Below, in pieces: positions 5,893 through 6,243 of a stretch of DNA of 6,243 nt. The notes beneath the pieces were generated by a model. That model saw only the letters and a list, made by a program, of their open reading frames with translations. It made no database searches and was not told the DNA's origin. A program made the position numbers and the translations under genes. This DNA comes from Gammaproteobacteria bacterium (GTDB taxonomy: Bacteria > Pseudomonadota > Gammaproteobacteria > Enterobacterales > Psychrobiaceae). The DNA lies in contig JABSRS010000215.1 in assembly GCA_013214885.1 (NCBI GenBank), positions 1-6,243 on the forward strand. The letters are read 5' to 3'. Within the stretch, counting starts at the first letter, position 1. Each line of letters opens with the position of its first letter.

Positions 5893-5995
5893 AGGTAAGC
5901 AGGTTAAAGATGCTCAACTCGCCGTGAATCCATCCATGGAGGCTTGGACTAGCATCCATGCTAGTAACAGTTGGCTAACTTTTACCTACTTACCT
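5893..5995. repeat. palindromic intergenic element with imperfect terminal inverted repeats
   Basis: AGGTAAGCAGGTTAAA (5893-5908) faces TTTTACCTACTTACCT (5980-5995), which matches its reverse complement at 14 of 16 positions. Inside, CAACT (5915-5919) pairs with AGTTG (5969-5973). Two further palindromes sit within: TCCATGGA (5933-5940, in a GCC...GGC frame, 5921-5943) and ACTAGCAT/ATGCTAGT (5948-5955 and 5958-5965) around CC. The octamer CATCCATG occurs twice (5931-5938, 5953-5960). The fold is a cloverleaf-like stem with two arms. No coding capacity. It resembles REP- or MITE-type dispersed repeats; I recall similar CATCCATG-centred repeats in Shewanella-like genomes, but copy number cannot be seen here. 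Confidence 0.65.
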
Positions 5996-6042
5996 CATTA
6001 TGACTACAACCTGAGTCATGTTCATAGGCATGTTAGATAAAG

Positions 6043-6077
6043 AAAAAGCCCTGTAACTTCATCAGTTACGGGGCTTT
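6043..6077 (-). terminator. intrinsic terminator of the acyl-CoA dehydrogenase gene
   Basis: A 13-pair stem (6045-6057 with 6065-6077, including one G-T pair) centred on GCCCTGTAAC/GTTACGGGGC closes on a seven-base loop. On the minus strand a run of Ts (opposite A6043-6047) follows the hairpin, 23 bases past the stop codon at 6100. On the plus strand the tail is only TTT then AAATTG, so it may end the methyltransferase transcript less efficiently. Confidence 0.85.
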
Positions 6078-6099
6078 AAATTGTTTAACCTAGCTTACT

Positions 6100-6243
6100 T
6101 TAGAATGAAAAGTGTTCTTCTTTGAGTGCTGCTAGGGTGCTGTTACCCGCTTTAACCATTGCTGCGTGCGATAAAGTACGTGGCAAGATACGTGCAAAGT
6201 AGAAACGCGCTGTTTCAATCTTAGCTTGGTAGAATGCTGCATC
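6100..6243 (-). CDS. acyl-CoA dehydrogenase, C-terminal fragment (runs off the window)
   Basis: Only the last 47 codons are present; the gene continues beyond the right edge. The fragment contains QAKIETARFYFARILPRTLS (residues 6-25 of the fragment) and ends LAALKEEHFSF. This fits the helical C-terminal extension (Acyl-CoA_dh_C) of the long acyl-CoA dehydrogenases of about 600 residues, related to FadE/DmdC-type enzymes, which oxidise acyl-CoA thioesters with FAD in fatty-acid breakdown. The active-site region is outside the window, so the substrate class is open. The frame is open to the edge and the terminator follows the stop closely. Confidence 0.8.
   Translation of the reverse strand, partial: DAAFYQAKIETARFYFARILPRTLSHAAMVKAGNSTLAALKEEHFSF

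Overview
The window reads as chromosomal DNA of an AT-rich marine gammaproteobacterium, most likely of the order Alteromonadales (Shewanella or a relative). I infer this from protein resemblance, from the divergent pairing of a cytochrome c4 gene with engB, and from an intergenic palindromic repeat of a type I associate with such genomes. No database search was possible, so the genus is an inference.

Layout. Positions 1-604 are an AT-rich leader or intergenic region with no convincing gene. It holds an exact FNR-type box (TTGAT-N4-ATCAA), a cluster of GTTCA/TGAAC motifs, a bulged GC-rich hairpin downstream of a perfect TATAAT, and a promoter whose -10 box overlaps the upstream-most ATG of the first gene and so moves its start to 605. 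Positions 605-3198 are a compact four-gene operon: a BlaI/MecI/CopY-family repressor, an M56 (BlaR1-type) membrane metalloprotease without a sensor domain, a HupE/UreJ-type membrane protein and a single-pass anchor protein. A strong bidirectional terminator closes it and also ends the converging cytochrome c4 gene (minus strand, 3277-3879).

Divergent from cytochrome c4 is engB (ribosome-assembly GTPase, 4037-4697), broken here by a one-base frameshift in a T7 run and by an in-frame TAA 84 bases later. It overlaps by one base a Methyltransf_32-like SAM methyltransferase (4697-5872). A 103-bp inverted-repeat element with 16-bp imperfect ends and internal CATCCATG hairpins follows. Then come a terminator and the 3' end of an acyl-CoA dehydrogenase on the minus strand, which runs off the window.

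Working together. The protease presumably inactivates the repressor in response to an unknown signal, releasing expression of itself, the HupE-like membrane protein and the anchor. The substrate (a metal is plausible) cannot be read from the sequence. The most notable items are this sensor-less protease module, the doubly disrupted engB, the isolated FNR box and the palindromic repeat.
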